From positions 98,956,710-99,020,709 of the forward strand of contig OW240917.1 of NCBI GenBank assembly GCA_933207985.1: 64,000 nucleotides of DNA. The letters are read 5' to 3'. The notes under the pieces were generated by a model. It searched no databases. It saw only the letters and a program-made list of their open reading frames with translations, and was not told the DNA's origin. Every line of letters begins with the position of its first letter. Position 1 is the stretch's first letter. This document shows, piece by piece, positions 22,873 through 34,312 of this stretch. The stretch comes from Pelobates cultripes. Its lineage: Eukaryota; Chordata; Amphibia; Anura; Pelobatidae. The position numbers and the translations under genes were made by a program.

Positions 22873-22985
22873 TAAAATACTACCCAAAAGGTTGAGGATG
22901 TCAATTATTTAAAATATATCATATGTATATATATGTGATATATTTTAAATAATTGACATCCTCAACCTTTTGGGTAGTATTTTTT
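22873..22985. repeat. Near-perfect palindrome at the 3' edge of a LINE fragment
   Basis: Arms of about 47 bases: AATACTACCCAAAAGGTTGA through AAATATATCA on the left, and TGATATATTTTAAATAATTG through CAACCTTTTGGGTAGTATT on the right, with a TATGTATATATA-like centre. The right arm is continuous with the minus-strand LINE, so the left arm is an inverted copy of the LINE's terminal bases. Confidence 0.9.
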
Positions 22986-23800
22986 GTCTTTTTCTCATTC
23001 TTGGGCCTGGGACTCTCATGGTTCTCCGTAGTATCTTACATTTTCAAAGAACAGCAGTCTTCTAGACAGAGATCTTAATTATCCCAACTTGGGAGTTACA
23101 GCCCCGAGAGCTCTTATCACAACTGGAACTATTATTGCCTCCACTTTATATATATTTTCTAGATCATCTCTCAGTCCTTGGTGTTTGTTCATCTTATCAT
23201 GTTCCTTCTTCTTGAGGCTATAGTTACTTGGTATTGCCCCATACGCCACCACTGCAGCCTTCTGTTCCTTGTCTATCACCACAATGATGGTTTGGTTGGC
23301 TAGTACTTGCTTGTCTGTCTGGATCTGAAATTACCACAAGATCTTAGCCCTGTCATTCTCAACTACCCATTTGTGGTATCTCCAATCTGGACTTAGACAG
23401 GTCCAGCCCATATTCTGAGCAGATGTTATAGTATACAATCCCAGCAACTTGTTTGTGCCTCTCAGTGTATGGTGTCCCTGCTAAGATCTTGCACCTGGCT
23501 ACTATGTGATGGATTGTTTCGGAGGCCTCTTTGTACAGTCTGCACCTTGGTCCTGTCTGGTATAGATCATTCTGCTAGTATTAGTGCCTCAGTGCTATCT
23601 CACAGCCCTGATTTTTCCCACCCACTGGTAGGATTTTGTAATATGAGAGGCATCCACTATCTGCGAGTGGTACATCGCCCGTAGAGGTTTGTCTTGCCTT
23701 GGACCCTCCTTCTTTTCTATATCCTTTTTCTGTTTTTTTCTCAAGCATTCTCTTAGCAGGTCACCTTTGGAACCATCCTTCTGATAGATAGTGACCACAA
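22986..23800 (-). pseudogene. LINE fragment: C-terminal zinc knuckle and restriction-like endonuclease region
   Basis: The minus strand carries pieces of a LINE ORF broken by stops and shifts. A CCHC-like stretch (CRLYKEASETIHHIVARCK, 23510-23570) is followed by YTERHKQVAGIVYYNICSEY, then VIDKEQKAAVV and PVVIRALGAVTPKLG (23079-23282). This is the C-terminal arrangement of LINEs using a restriction-like endonuclease (R4/Dong/Rex6-type and relatives), where a CCHC motif precedes the PD...D nuclease core. The reverse transcriptase is not seen; the copy is 5'-truncated as is usual for LINEs. Stops and frame changes show it is dead. The clade is inferred from remembered motifs. Confidence 0.7.
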
Positions 23801-26085
23801 GCTATTGAAAAGTGAAAATGTAACACTGGTGAGGAAGTGAATGCCTTTTGATTATGTCATGGACCCTCCAGGCTTGCATTGGTGAGTAACTATTAAGGCC
23901 TGGATAGTAGCTAGTTTGTCCCTCTGACTAGTTGACTTGTACAAAGGAATGGTAAATAACCTTTATTCGACTTCTGCAAAGAAAAGAAGCATGCAGGGAT
24001 CAACTGGAAGGTTAATTGGATATTTTACTGAACTGAGTATTTGATCATTTTGTATACATTGCTTTTGTTACACATGCTAGAAGTATGTTGTGAAACTGGC
24101 ATGCCATTGCAATTCAAAGGAACATTTTATAGCCACCAGACTGACAATAAAAATGCCCACTGGCTGACTTCATACCCGCACAACTAATAATCACAGGGTG
24201 ACTGGGGGGATTCATTTCCATCACAGTAATATTTCTGACCGCACTCATCACTTTTACATGGGGTTTTATCTACCTTGGTGACTCCAAGAATAGCAAAGGC
24301 CACATACCATACATGATTTATGGGCAAATTACAATATGTGTAAGTATATCAACAAATTTAGATCCTAATAACATTGGTAGGTATGCAGTTGGGGTGGAAG
24401 AGGGCATATTGGTAATACAAATTGATAATGTTTATGCCACAGTTAAGGGGCAGAGCTCTACTGAAGTACCTTGAGTTATATAATCACAGTGAGAACTCTT
24501 TAAAGGATGCATATATTTGAAGTGGTAATAGTACTTGAAACACTGGCATTTCAACTTGAAACACTGACATAGAGAAATATAGCTGTCTGTTGTTTAATTA
24601 GCCAACCAGGAACGAGGGTTCCAGGCTGGCAAATGCTAAATTTGCACATAGTGGGCATTTGTCATCCTCCCTGACATTACGGGTGGGAGATTGTGCTTCC
24701 AGGAGAATGTGGTCTCAGTGTGGGATTGCAGGTAAGCTTTTTATACCAGTATGGGTTATTGTATAGCCCTTTAATGACATACCTGTGCTGTACCTGTGCT
24801 GTTTTTTTTCTGTGGACTTGGTTCTGCTGCCCCAGAAGTGGATCGAAGCACTAACCATGGACTTTGAAGCAGAGGCCCAAAGTTGAGATGGTTCTACTAT
24901 ATTTGGAACAATAGTGCAAATAAAATATATAAAAAGATGTATGGAAGTACAGTTATTGTTTCTCCAATTTGTAGTAGTAAGATATGTTTAAAATGATAGC
25001 CCATGCAATGTAAAACTAAATTTCACATTCCGTATGACGCTCTAAGCTTTTAAACAAGCATTCTGCTCTTAGTGGTGTAATCTCGATCAATTCAAGTACT
25101 GATTTAAAAAAAAAAAATTATAATACTATAGGTCTCTGAGGAGAAGTCCAGGAATGCAATACAATGAAATATGATACCCTGTTCTCTATCGAGGGATTTC
25201 AATCTCTCCCTGTTCTATATTCCAATTTCCTGTAACAGGGGCAAAGTTCGGTGAGGCCAGCTCGAAAGTCAGAAAATATTTTTTAAATTACTTATTGGGT
25301 TGAATTGTAAGCTGTGTCAGCTGCTTACCTTGCACACAATAGAAAAAGGCATTAGCATACATCCATAGTAACCCTTAATTGTGTTCATTACTATAGCCAA
25401 AGCCGTAAATCTATCTAATTACACTGCTGTACATTTAAAAATAGCCTTATGAGTAAGGGTTGGTATGAAAATTAATATAATTTTTAAGCTAGGCTGAAAT
25501 ATAATAGAGGAGCAAATTTTATAAATGTCATCAGGGTTATTCACTAAACTCTGAATTTTTTTTATTAACACAAATAGCAAAACAGAGGCAAAGTATCATA
25601 TTGTGATTATAGCTGAGATAGATCATTTTCAGCTATTTTTTTCTCAGTTTTTCCATTCAAATTTAATTTGCAAGCATTTTAGCATTTTTAATTATAACAT
25701 AACTTATTTCCACATTGTTAACAGTAAAGTTTTTTTTTTTTTTTTACAAAATTAAGATCCTTTCTTCCACAAAGAGAAAAAATGCCCTCAGAAATTCCTA
25801 CTGAATTTTAACTGAAAGAAATGTTTATTAAACATGAACTTGCAAAATCCAGGTTAAAATAAATTGAAAAAATCTCCAGCTTATCTTGGGTAGGGTTGTC
25901 AAAATACTACAACCATTCGTTTCTTGAATAGTCCCACATATAGCACAACCATATTTCAGTCTGGTTGTACATGAATTAGACATTTTAATAGAAGTTTGAA
26001 GCCAAGCGTCTGGCTTAATGAAGCCTGAATCTTGAGCCACATCTTGTGTCAATTCAAAATGATCAAACACGCTAAAATAAGCACA
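23801..26085. other. Unique AT-rich sequence
   Basis: No gene is recognised. A good donor-like site (GCAG then GTAAGC at 24732) follows a short GC-richer patch (24650-24731) with an open frame, but acceptor and homology are lacking. A- and T-runs occur at about 25103 and 25732. Confidence 0.3.
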
Positions 26086-26622
26086 TTAAAAGGACCACTA
26101 TAGGCACCCAGACCACTTCAGCTTATTGAAGTGGTCTGGGTGCCAGGTTCCCCTAGTTTTAACCCTGCAGCTGAAAACATAGCAGTTTCAGAGAAACTGC
26201 TATGTTTACATTGCAGGATTAATCCAGCCTCTAGTGGTTGTCTCCCTGACAGACAATAGAGGCCGCTTCTGCGATTCTCAGTGAGAAAATCGCACTGAAA
26301 TGATGCTGGACACCCTTATGGAGTCCAGCGTCATTTCAGATCCCCATAGGAAAGCATTAAGTAATGCTTTCTTATGGGCGGGTTTAAATGCGCGCGCGCC
26401 TCTGGCTGTGCATGCGCATTCAGCTCTACTTGGGAGATGACGTCGGCAGGGGGAGGAGAGGTCACCAGGAGGGAGCCCAGGGCTGGATTAAGGTAAGTGG
26501 CTGAAGGAGTTTTAACCCCTTCAGCCCAGCTGGAGGGGGGCCCAAGGGAGGGGGGGGGACCTATTAACCTTATAGTGCCAAGAAAACAGGTTTGTTTTCC
26601 TGGCACCGTAGGATCCCTTTAA
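26086..26622 (+). mobile_element. TTAA-type serial-hairpin MITE
   Basis: TTAA at 26086-26089 and 26619-26622. Same family and direction as 9549-10050: AAAGGACCACTATAGGCACC, hairpin CAGACCACTTC...GAAGTGGTCTG, GCAGTTTCAGAGAAACTGC, CTCTAGTGGTTGTC, GAAAGCATTAAGTAATGC and the closing GTGCCAAGAAAACAGG hairpin. Its right TTAA is also the left TTAA of the next element. Confidence 0.88.
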
Positions 26623-28718
26623 CCACTTAAGACCAGAGGGCGTACTATTACGCCCTATTCTAAGCGGCTCTCGTTATAGTACGCCCTCCGGTCTTTCGGT
26701 ACTTAACTGGTCGCCGGCGATCCCACGCCGGCGATCGCGGTGGGGGGGACTCCCAGGGAGGCCCCCGCGGCACGTCCGTCCTCCTCGAAGCCCCCCGGCT
26801 GTGTGAGAGTGGGGTCCTTGCGAGGACCCCACAATCACATGGCCGGGGGTAGCTGGCTGCAGCATTGCCAGCAGGGGGACTGCCTGTAATGAGAGGTGGT
26901 CCCCCTGCTGGCTGAAAATAAAAATAAAATAAATAAATGGTGAAAAAAAAAAATAATATATACTTAGATCATATATATATATTATATATATATGATCTAA
27001 GTATATATATACACATATACATACACACATACACCGTCTAGGTGTATTTTACTATTAATATATATATAATTATATATATATATTAATATCAAATTACACG
27101 TAGACTGATACTGATTAAATATATATATAATTATTGTTATATTTATATATAATATAAAAAATATAAAAAAAATAAAAATGTAAATACGTTAAAAAATTAA
27201 ATTAAAAAAATAATTAAAAATAAATAATTAAAAAATATATAGATGTGTGTTATTTCGTTCTAACTGTATTGTGAAATTAATATATATATATATATCAAAA
27301 TACACGTAGAACGAAATATATATATCTATATACATAAATATATACGTATATATCACTACATATATACCTATATATAAATAAAAATATTTAAAAAAAATTA
27401 TATAGATATATACATATATATACACATACGTATATATATATACATATATTAATTCTACATATATATTTATGTAATATTTTTACATAATTAGGTATCTTAA
27501 TTAATTACAATTAGCGGGACCTGCCTGACAACCCATGCCGAAAGTAAAGGGAATTTAATTTGCTAGCACTATATTTAACCCTATAACTTTCCAAGACACC
27601 ATAAAACCTGTACATGGGGGGTACTGTTCTACTCGGGAGACTTCGCTGAACACAAATATTAGTGTTTCAAAACAGTAAAATGTATTACAACGATGATATC
27701 GCCAGTAAAAGTGACGTTTTTTGCATTTTTCACGCACAAACAGCATTACACGGACAATATTATTGCTGTGATACTTTTTACTGTTTTGAAACACAAATAT
27801 TTGTGTTCAGCGAAGTCTCCCGAGTACAACAGTACCCCTCATGTACAGGTTTTATGGTGTTTTCAAAAGTTACAGCGTCAAATATAAGGCTTGCGTTTCA
27901 TTTTTTTCACATTAAAATTCGCCAGATTGGTTATGTTGCCTTTGAGACCCTATGGTAGCCCAAGAATGAAAATTACCCCTATGATGGCATACCATTTGCA
28001 ATAGTAGACAACCCAAGGTATTGCAAATGGGGTATGTCCAGTCTTTTTTAGTAGCCACTTAGTCACAAACACTGGCCAAAATTGGCGTTTTTTGCATTTT
28101 TCACACACAAACAAATACTAACGCTAACTTTGGCCAGTGTTTGTGACCAAATGGCTACTAAAACAGACTGGACATACCCCATTTGCAATACCTTGGGTTG
28201 TCTACTATTGCAAATGATATGCCATTATGGGTGTAAATTTCTTTCCTGGACTACTATAAAGTCCCAAAGGCAACGTAACCAATCTGGCGAATTTCAATTT
28301 CAAATGTAACGTGCTATATTTGACCCTGTAACTTCCCAAAACGCCATAAAACCTGTACATAGGGGGTACTGTCTTACACGTGAGACTTTACTGAATACAA
28401 ATATGTGTATTTTATTGCAGTAAAAGCAAACAGTATTATGACATTGACCGTTAAAATGTCATGTAGAACTAAAAAAATTTTTTTTAAATCGTATTTTCTC
28501 CCATTTTTTTCATATTAAATTATGTTTCATAGCTAAATATTTGATATTAAATGAAAGCCCTGTTTCCCCTGAATAAAATGATATATAATAAGGGTGGGTG
28601 CATTTACTATGAAAGAGGTGAATTACGGTTGGACAGAAATGTAGCGCAAATGCCAGGTTTTGTTTACATTTTGTTTTGTTCACAACGTGTACATTTGGCT
28701 CCGTCCTTAAGGGGTTAA
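26619..28718. mobile_element. 2.1 kb TTAA element with alternating inverted modules
   Basis: Ends: TTAACCACTTAAGACC on the left and the inverse of TTAACCCCTTAAGGACGG on the right (TTAA at 28715-28718). The left 300 bases are GC-rich with the hairpin GGGCGTACTATTACGCCC and GGTCGCCGGCGATCCCACG; 26940-27480 is nearly pure AT; then come two palindromes (centres about 27725 and 28095). A module reading CATAAAACCTGTACATGGGG occurs at 27565-27660 (+), 27799-27887 (-) and 28313-28405 (+), and again in the neighbouring partial copy (-). An open frame in the GC-rich end recurs in that copy, but its identity with palindromic arms and lack of any known domain argue against a protein. Confidence 0.75.
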
Positions 28719-28750
28719 GCAAGATAAAAGCTACAAACATCAGATAACAG

Positions 28751-28967
28751 TTAAAGGAAAACTATAGTGTTAGGAACAAAAAGCGGTATTCCTAACACTA
28801 TAGTGCCATCTGGTCCTCCCCTCCCTCCCTTGTATCCCCCCCACCTCCCCAGTCTCAAATAAAAGGTTAAAAAGCCTTTTGCCGATGTCCGACGGCGCTG
28901 GGTTGTTTCTTTTTCAGCTGATGTGGGACGTAAAGCATTAGGCCTTCCCCATAGGAAAGCATTGCTT
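28751..28967 (+). mobile_element. TTAA-type MITE, right-truncated
   Basis: TTAA at 28751-28754, then AGGAAAACTATAGTGTTAGG with a terminal hairpin to CCTAACACTATAGTG. It runs to CCATAGGAAAGCATTGC and then switches without a TTAA into the inverted partial copy of the large element at about 28968 (CTTGGGCTACCATAGGG). Confidence 0.7.
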
Positions 28968-29978
28968 TCTTGGGCTACCATAGGGTCTCAAAGGCACCGT
29001 AACCAATCTGGCAAATTTTAATGTGAAAAAAAGTCTCCCGAGTAGAACAGTACCCCCCATGTACAGGTTTTATGGTGTCTTGGAAAGTTATAGGGTTAAA
29101 TATAGTGCTAGCAAATTAAATTCCCTTTACTTTCGGCATGGGTTGTCAGGCAGGTCCCGCTAATTGTAATTAATTAAGATACCTAATTATGTAAAAATAT
29201 TACATAAATATATATGTAGAATTAATATATGTATATATATATATGTATGTGAATCTATATGTGTATATATATATATTTTTTTAAATATTTTTATTTATAT
29301 ATAGGTATATAGTGATATATACGTATATATTTATGTATGTAGATATATATATTATTTCGTTCTACGTGTATTTTGATATAAATATATATATATTAATATC
29401 ACAATACAGTTACAACGAAATAACACACATCTATATATTTTTTAATTATTTTTTTAATTATTTTTAAATTTTATTTTTTAACGTATTTACATATTAAATT
29501 TTTTTATATTATATATAAATATATATATAACAATAATTATTTATATATTTAATCAGTATCAGTCTACGTGTAATTTGATATTAATATATATATATAAATA
29601 TATATATTAATAGTAAAATACACCTAGATAGTGTATGTGTGTGTAGGTATATATGTATATAATTTATTTTAATTTTATTTTCAGCCAGCAGGGGAACCAC
29701 CTGTCATTACAGGCAGCCCCCCTGCTGGCAATGCAGGAGGCAGCTACCCCTGGCCATGTGATTGTGGGGTCCTCGCAAGGACCTCACTCTCACATGGCCA
29801 GGGGGGCACCGGAGGAGGAGGATCCCTGGGAGTCCCCCCCCCATCGCGATCGCTGGCGTGGGACCGCCGGCGACCGGGTAAGTAAAGAAAGACCGGAGGG
29901 CGTACAATTACGCCTGGCGGCGTTTAGAGCCGCCTAAAATAGGGCATAATTGTACGCCCTCCAGTCTTAAGGGGTTAA
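28968..29978 (-). mobile_element. Partial inverted copy of the 2.1 kb TTAA element
   Basis: Reverse complement of 26619 to about 27960 of the neighbour, with an internal deletion joining GTCTCCCGAG to TTTTTTTCACATTAAAA, and ending in TTAA at 29975-29978 (CTTAAGGGGTTAA). Together with 26619-28718 it makes a 3.36 kb inverted repeat with arms of about 1 kb. Confidence 0.8.
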
Positions 29979-30128
29979 ACCAAAGCATGGCCTATGATCC
30001 AAAAAGATCAATGATCAGAAACCAGCCATGGATTGCGTGACGCTGGATGTGGTCTGGAAGTTGTAATCTCTCTGAAAGCACATAGCTAGGTACCAAAAAG
30101 ATTGAGGCGAGGCGAAACACAACACAGC

Positions 30129-30159
<31 letters not shown>

Positions 30160-30189
30160 ATATATGTTTTTATATATATATATATATAT
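30129..30189. repeat. (TA)n microsatellite
   Basis: TA repeats with TTTA and GTTTT interruptions. Confidence 0.9.
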
Positions 30190-32015
30190 TGAGTCGGGCA
30201 TTAGGTTGCTAGTATAGGACCTGAAACAAATGGAGTACATTGACATTGTGGTAGGCTTATGCAATGTATCTAGGGCCTGGTATAAACACACACAATAATC
30301 TTTGTGATGATAATTAACGTTTTCAGAACGTATTCCCCTATGTTTATTCCATATAGTGATGTATATGGTGACTTGTTTTATTCAAATATGGAAATTATGG
30401 AATTGTAAAGAAAAAGTAGAACATATGTGAAAAAAATGTAATGTAACTAAAAAAACAATATATTATTTTTTAATTAATTACACTGATTAATTTCCAAAAT
30501 ACTATATGTAGGTATACAATTCCGGGACTATAAAGTGTCTATCCAGTCCAGAAGGACCTATTCCTATATGAATCAAAAGAAAACTCAAATATACTGATGT
30601 AATATTTCTGCTCTTCGCTGCATGTCTAACTTAATATGCCTTTTATGTTGTATCCATTATAATATTAGCTGGCCATTCAAAGGAAGTGTGTCCTTGTTAA
30701 TCTCCTGATTTAAAACCATTTGTGACTGGAGAACTGAATAAAGAACATCTGAGAGGTGGACAGACTTTGATCAAAACACAGAGCTGAACGTTTCAGATCT
30801 TAATTCCCATTGTGGTGTAACTTTCCTTCTCATATCAATGTCTTATGTAAATCATCTTTGGCATCCAGCAGACTGTATGAATGGTGGAAAAAAAAACAAC
30901 GGTATGTTCTTCTCATTACAAAACCAATTATTTTGAGTCACGCAGCCATGTGTAATTTGAAGATGTTTAGTATCAAAAAGTCAATTACCATATGTTATTT
31001 TTAGAATCAAATACTTTTGAATACTATGTATATGTATATCTATTATGTATTGTAACGAAAAATTCGATTTTACAGACTATCATATTAATCATTTTTTTGC
31101 TATTTTATAATGTCTATTTAATTTACATTGACTATTTAAATGGCTTTAAACGGCAGGCAAAGTAATGAACTGTATTAATTCTCTGTCTATTTGGTTCTAG
31201 TGGTTTAACACAAATAGAGGGTCAATCAGATTTCTCTGGTTTGATCCCTTGCTTGGGATATTGATATTCCAGATTAGCAATATGAATTGTGAAGGCATTT
31301 TGTGCCAAGCCACTGGAAAATGCTTTGAAACAGAAATGAAAATAAACTTATTAGAGTCTGGTCAAGTAAGGCAACCACACTAATGGTCAATGACTTTGAA
31401 CTTTGACTCTACTAAACTGTGACACTTGGGTTTTCACTGACAGCTGTGAGAAATGTAAGAAGCCTTACTACAATAAGTATTCACCTTGGACATACTGAAA
31501 ATATGTTTCAAGGTTCGCACTTGCCCAGTTAGACATTATATAGATGTTGAATGGTGCCATTTGGCTGCACATATTCCCAGTTGAGAAATCAGAACAAGAT
31601 ATGCAATGGATGTTTGTGAGTTCAGACTGCTTGCGACCCGAATTATGTTAGTTTCCTGCCTATTCAACTCCCATATTCTATGACTGGCATCAGGTTCAGA
31701 GTTGTCAATGGATTTGCTGCTTTTTTGCAATGCCATTATTATTATTATTGTAATTTATGTTACTTTTGCCATACATGTAACTTTATCTTAAAGAGTATAG
31801 GAAATCATGCTTATGAACATGTTTGTACTACTAACATACTTCAACCTGCAGATGTACCCTGCGTTACTATATGCACATATTTTCATGTGTAATGAAAGAT
31901 GTGCTTGAATATCAAAACACGATCATCTTATATACACACACATTTGGTTTTCAAGTACACAGCAGTGGAAAAGAAAATCACACAAAAGTGGGTTAGAATC
32001 TAAGATGATACAATG
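30190..32015. other. Unique AT-rich sequence
   Basis: No exon, hairpin or repeat family recognised over this 1.8 kb. A short (ATT)n lies at 31735-31750. Confidence 0.4.
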
Positions 32016-32520
32016 TGTGTGTGACAAACTCCCCCTTTTTAGGGAGTTTGCCATGAGTTTTTGGAGGGGACTACTTGCCCGCCTCCTGCCCTGCGACTAT
32101 GGACCCTGGGGTGTATTGCCATTTAAAAAGTCTATTTGGGCTTATTGGATTTTAAAACACTTTTTCTGCCCCTTTAAATCCATGGGAAAATGTGCCTCTT
32201 CCCCTCCTCCTTTTTCCGGTCCTATTGTTTCTCCAGCAAGGCGTTGTCCCAGGGACACTGCCAGACCAGTTTAAATTGGCTGGTTTGTCCCTCCTCAATC
32301 TCCCATCAGCCCTTGCTATTTTCTGACCTCACCCTACTGTAGTGCACTTTTAACATTGAAAATAGACCGGCCGCACAGCTAAACTATTTTGGGCATGAAA
32401 GCCATGCTTGCGGTCAGTCAAAAGAGACAACTTTAACCACATGGCAATCCAACTGTATTTGTGAGATCTGAGCTCTGTTCGGACATATTGAGCGCTCAGA
32501 TCCAAGCTATCTCGGGATAT
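32016..32520 (+). mobile_element. LTR, 5' portion (Ty3/gypsy-like guess)
   Basis: Starts TGTGTGTGACAAACTCCC, preceded by AATG, and contains GACCGGCCGCACAGC and TTGGGCATGAAAGCCATGC (32389-32411). It stops at GGGATATG, where GC-rich hAT-like sequence begins. A diverged copy of its last 160 bases (32363-32520) appears again at 34843-34997, so the module is duplicated within the LTR or comes from two LTRs. No internal retroelement frame is present. Confidence 0.5.
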
Positions 32521-32659
32521 GCAGGGCCCCCGGGCAAAATAAATCAAGGGCCCCCTTACAGGCCCCACCCATACTCTGCAGCATGCGCCACCCTTGTCCC
32601 GCCTCCATGCACCGCCTCCAGCCACACCCTACACAATCTTTAGACACAAGGAACAAAAG

Positions 32660-32990
32660 GGCAATAAGCCCTTCGAGGCCCCAGTAGAGACTACAATTGA
32701 GGGCTAATGGCCCATGGAGGGGGGTCTTTCTAGCGGAGGCTATCTCAGTGTCCTTTAGAGAGTGTGTTAGATAGAATCCCCTCCAAGCCCCATTAGAGAC
32801 TACAATGGAGTCTAAAAGGCTTGGAAGGGGGTCTTTCTAACAGAGGCCATCTCAGCGTCCATTAGATATCCCCTGCTGGAAACAGTCGCCTCCAGGCCCC
32901 AGTAGAAACTACAATTGAGGGCTAATGGGCCATGGAGGGGATTTCTAGCAGAGGCTAGAGTCTAATGGGGCCTGGAGGGTGGTCTCTCCA
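32660..32990. repeat. About 110-bp tandem repeat, three degenerate units
   Basis: GGCCCCAGTAGAGACTACAA and close variants begin at about 32677, 32787 and 32895. Each is followed by a mirrored GGCTAATGG...CCATGGAGGGG or TCTTTCTAGC segment, so units are partly palindromic. Confidence 0.7.
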
Positions 32991-33065
32991 ACACTCTGGT
33001 TCCTATTCACAATATAGCAACACAACATAGCTCGCTGATACCTAAGCCAAGTTGGCTCCTCTTAC

Positions 33066-33335
33066 CTTAATTACTGTTGCTGGCTGGCAGTCTGTGGGCT
33101 TGCTGGCTGCGGCTGGCAGTCTGTGGGCTTGCTGGCTACTGCCGGCAGGCTGTGGGCTTGCTGACTGCGGCTGGCAGGCTGCGGCTGGCAGGCTGTGGCT
33201 TGCTGGCTGTAAGCCTGTGGCTTGCTGGCTGTAAGCCTGTGGCTTGCTGTAGGCCTGTGGGCTGGCTACTGGCCTGTGGGCTGGCTAACTGGCTGGCTAC
33301 TGGCCAGCCTGTGGGTTGGCTGGCTGGCTACTGGG
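33066..33335. repeat. GGCTGGCAGGCTGTGGGCTTGCT minisatellite
   Basis: A GC-rich array of 12-24 bp variants (CTGGCTGGCAGTCTGTGGGC, GGCTTGCTGGCTGTAAGCCT). The open Leu/Ala/Gly/Trp/Cys-rich frames crossing it are by-products of the repeat. Confidence 0.9.
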
Positions 33336-33344
33336 GCACTTGTA

Positions 33345-33450
33345 GATTATTTAAAGAAATAATCCATGCACAATAACCACTACTGCTCCAGAGTAAGTAG
33401 TCAAACCATTTAAGAACAGTTTGACAACTTACCTGGGGTCTGCTGGGATA
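33345..33450 (-). mobile_element. Fragment of a TTAA-type MITE (14466-14911 family)
   Basis: TCCATGCACAATAACCACTA and GTAGTCAAACCATTTAAGAA then CAGTTTGACAACTTACC match the 14466 and 43631 elements. Only one end remains, and the TTAA is blurred (TATTTAAAG near 33348). Confidence 0.6.
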
Positions 33451-33479
33451 TGAGGCTGTAGTAGGGAATAGGAGCAGTG

Positions 33480-33715
33480 GTGCAATGTGTGTGAAAGGTT
33501 CAGTGTGTGTGTGGGGGTGTAGTGTGTGAATGTGTAGGGTGTGTGGGCAGTGTATGTGTGTGGCAATGTTAGTATGGGGGGCTGTGTATGGGGGTCTGTG
33601 TGTATATGGGTGGGCAGTGTATGTGTGTGTGTGAGGCAATGTGTGTAAATGTGTATGGTGTGTATGGGGGCAGTGTGTGAATGTGTATGGTGTGTGTGTG
33701 GGGGCAGTGTGTTTA
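33480..33715. repeat. GT-rich minisatellite
   Basis: Tandem variants of GCAATGTGTGTG and GGGGGCAGTGTGTGAATGTG. Minus-strand Thr/His/Pro frames across it are artefacts. Confidence 0.85.
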
Positions 33716-33716
33716 T

Positions 33717-33793
33717 GGGGCTAGAGTTCACTCTCACCACTGCGACCACCAGGAATCCATGGGGGTTACAGTGTTGAGAGTGAACTCTAGCCC
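33717..33793. repeat. Palindrome GGGCTAGAGTTCACTCTCA
   Basis: GGGGCTAGAGTTCACTCTCA is mirrored by TGAGAGTGAACTCTAGCCC; a third, partial copy (GGGCTAGAGTTGACTCTCGC) follows at 33803-33822. Confidence 0.85.
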
Positions 33794-33959
33794 GTAGCTC
33801 CAGGGCTAGAGTTGACTCTCGCAAGAGCAGTAACGTTGCCATGGTAACCGCGGCAACGCTCTGTGCTCGCGCAAGAAGGACCCAGAGGAGCTGCAGGGTG
33901 AGCTCCCAGGTCCTCTCTTCCTCCCCTGCCCGCACGGTGCCTGCGGACAGGGGAGGGGG

Positions 33960-34212
33960 GCATTCTTCCCTCTCTTTCTCCCCCCTCCCCCAACTCTCTA
34001 TTCCCCCTCTTTCTACTCGTGTCTCATTCTTCCCTCTCTGTCTCCCTCCTCCCCATCTCTCTATTCCCCCTGTGTCTCATTCTTCCCTCTCTGTCTCTTT
34101 CTCCCCCTCCCCATCTCTCTATTCCCCCTCGTTCTCCCCGTGTCTCATTCTTCCCTCTCTGTCTCTGTCTCTCCCTGTGTCTCATTCTTCCCTCTCTTTC
34201 TCCCCATCTCTT
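33960..34212. repeat. CT-rich minisatellite up to the gap
   Basis: Repeated CATTCTTCCCTCTCTGTCTC and CCCCATCTCTCTATTCCCCC variants, about 55-65 bp per higher-order unit, running directly into the Ns. It probably caused the assembly break. Confidence 0.85.
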
Positions 34213-34312
34213 NNNNNNNNNNNNNNNNNNNNNNNNNNNNNNNNNNNNNNNNNNNNNNNNNNNNNNNNNNNNNNNNNNNNNNNNNNNNNNNNNNNNNNNN
34301 NNNNNNNNNNNN
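34213..34312. other. Assembly gap (100 N)
   Basis: Exactly 100 N, the convention for a gap of unknown size. Frames reported through it have no meaning. Confidence 0.99.

Noticed and set aside
24650..24740. Possible exon ending in a good donor (GCAG then GTAAGC at 24732)
   Set aside because: No acceptor of comparable quality and no recognisable peptide; the upstream text resembles degraded MITE interior.
26674..27030. Minus-strand frame similar to the plus-strand frame at 29653-29937 (both with GHVIVGSSQGPHSH)
   Set aside because: The similarity is explained by the two inverted copies of the TTAA element. The region is GC-rich with hairpins, no known domain is present, and the frame dissolves in the AT-rich part.
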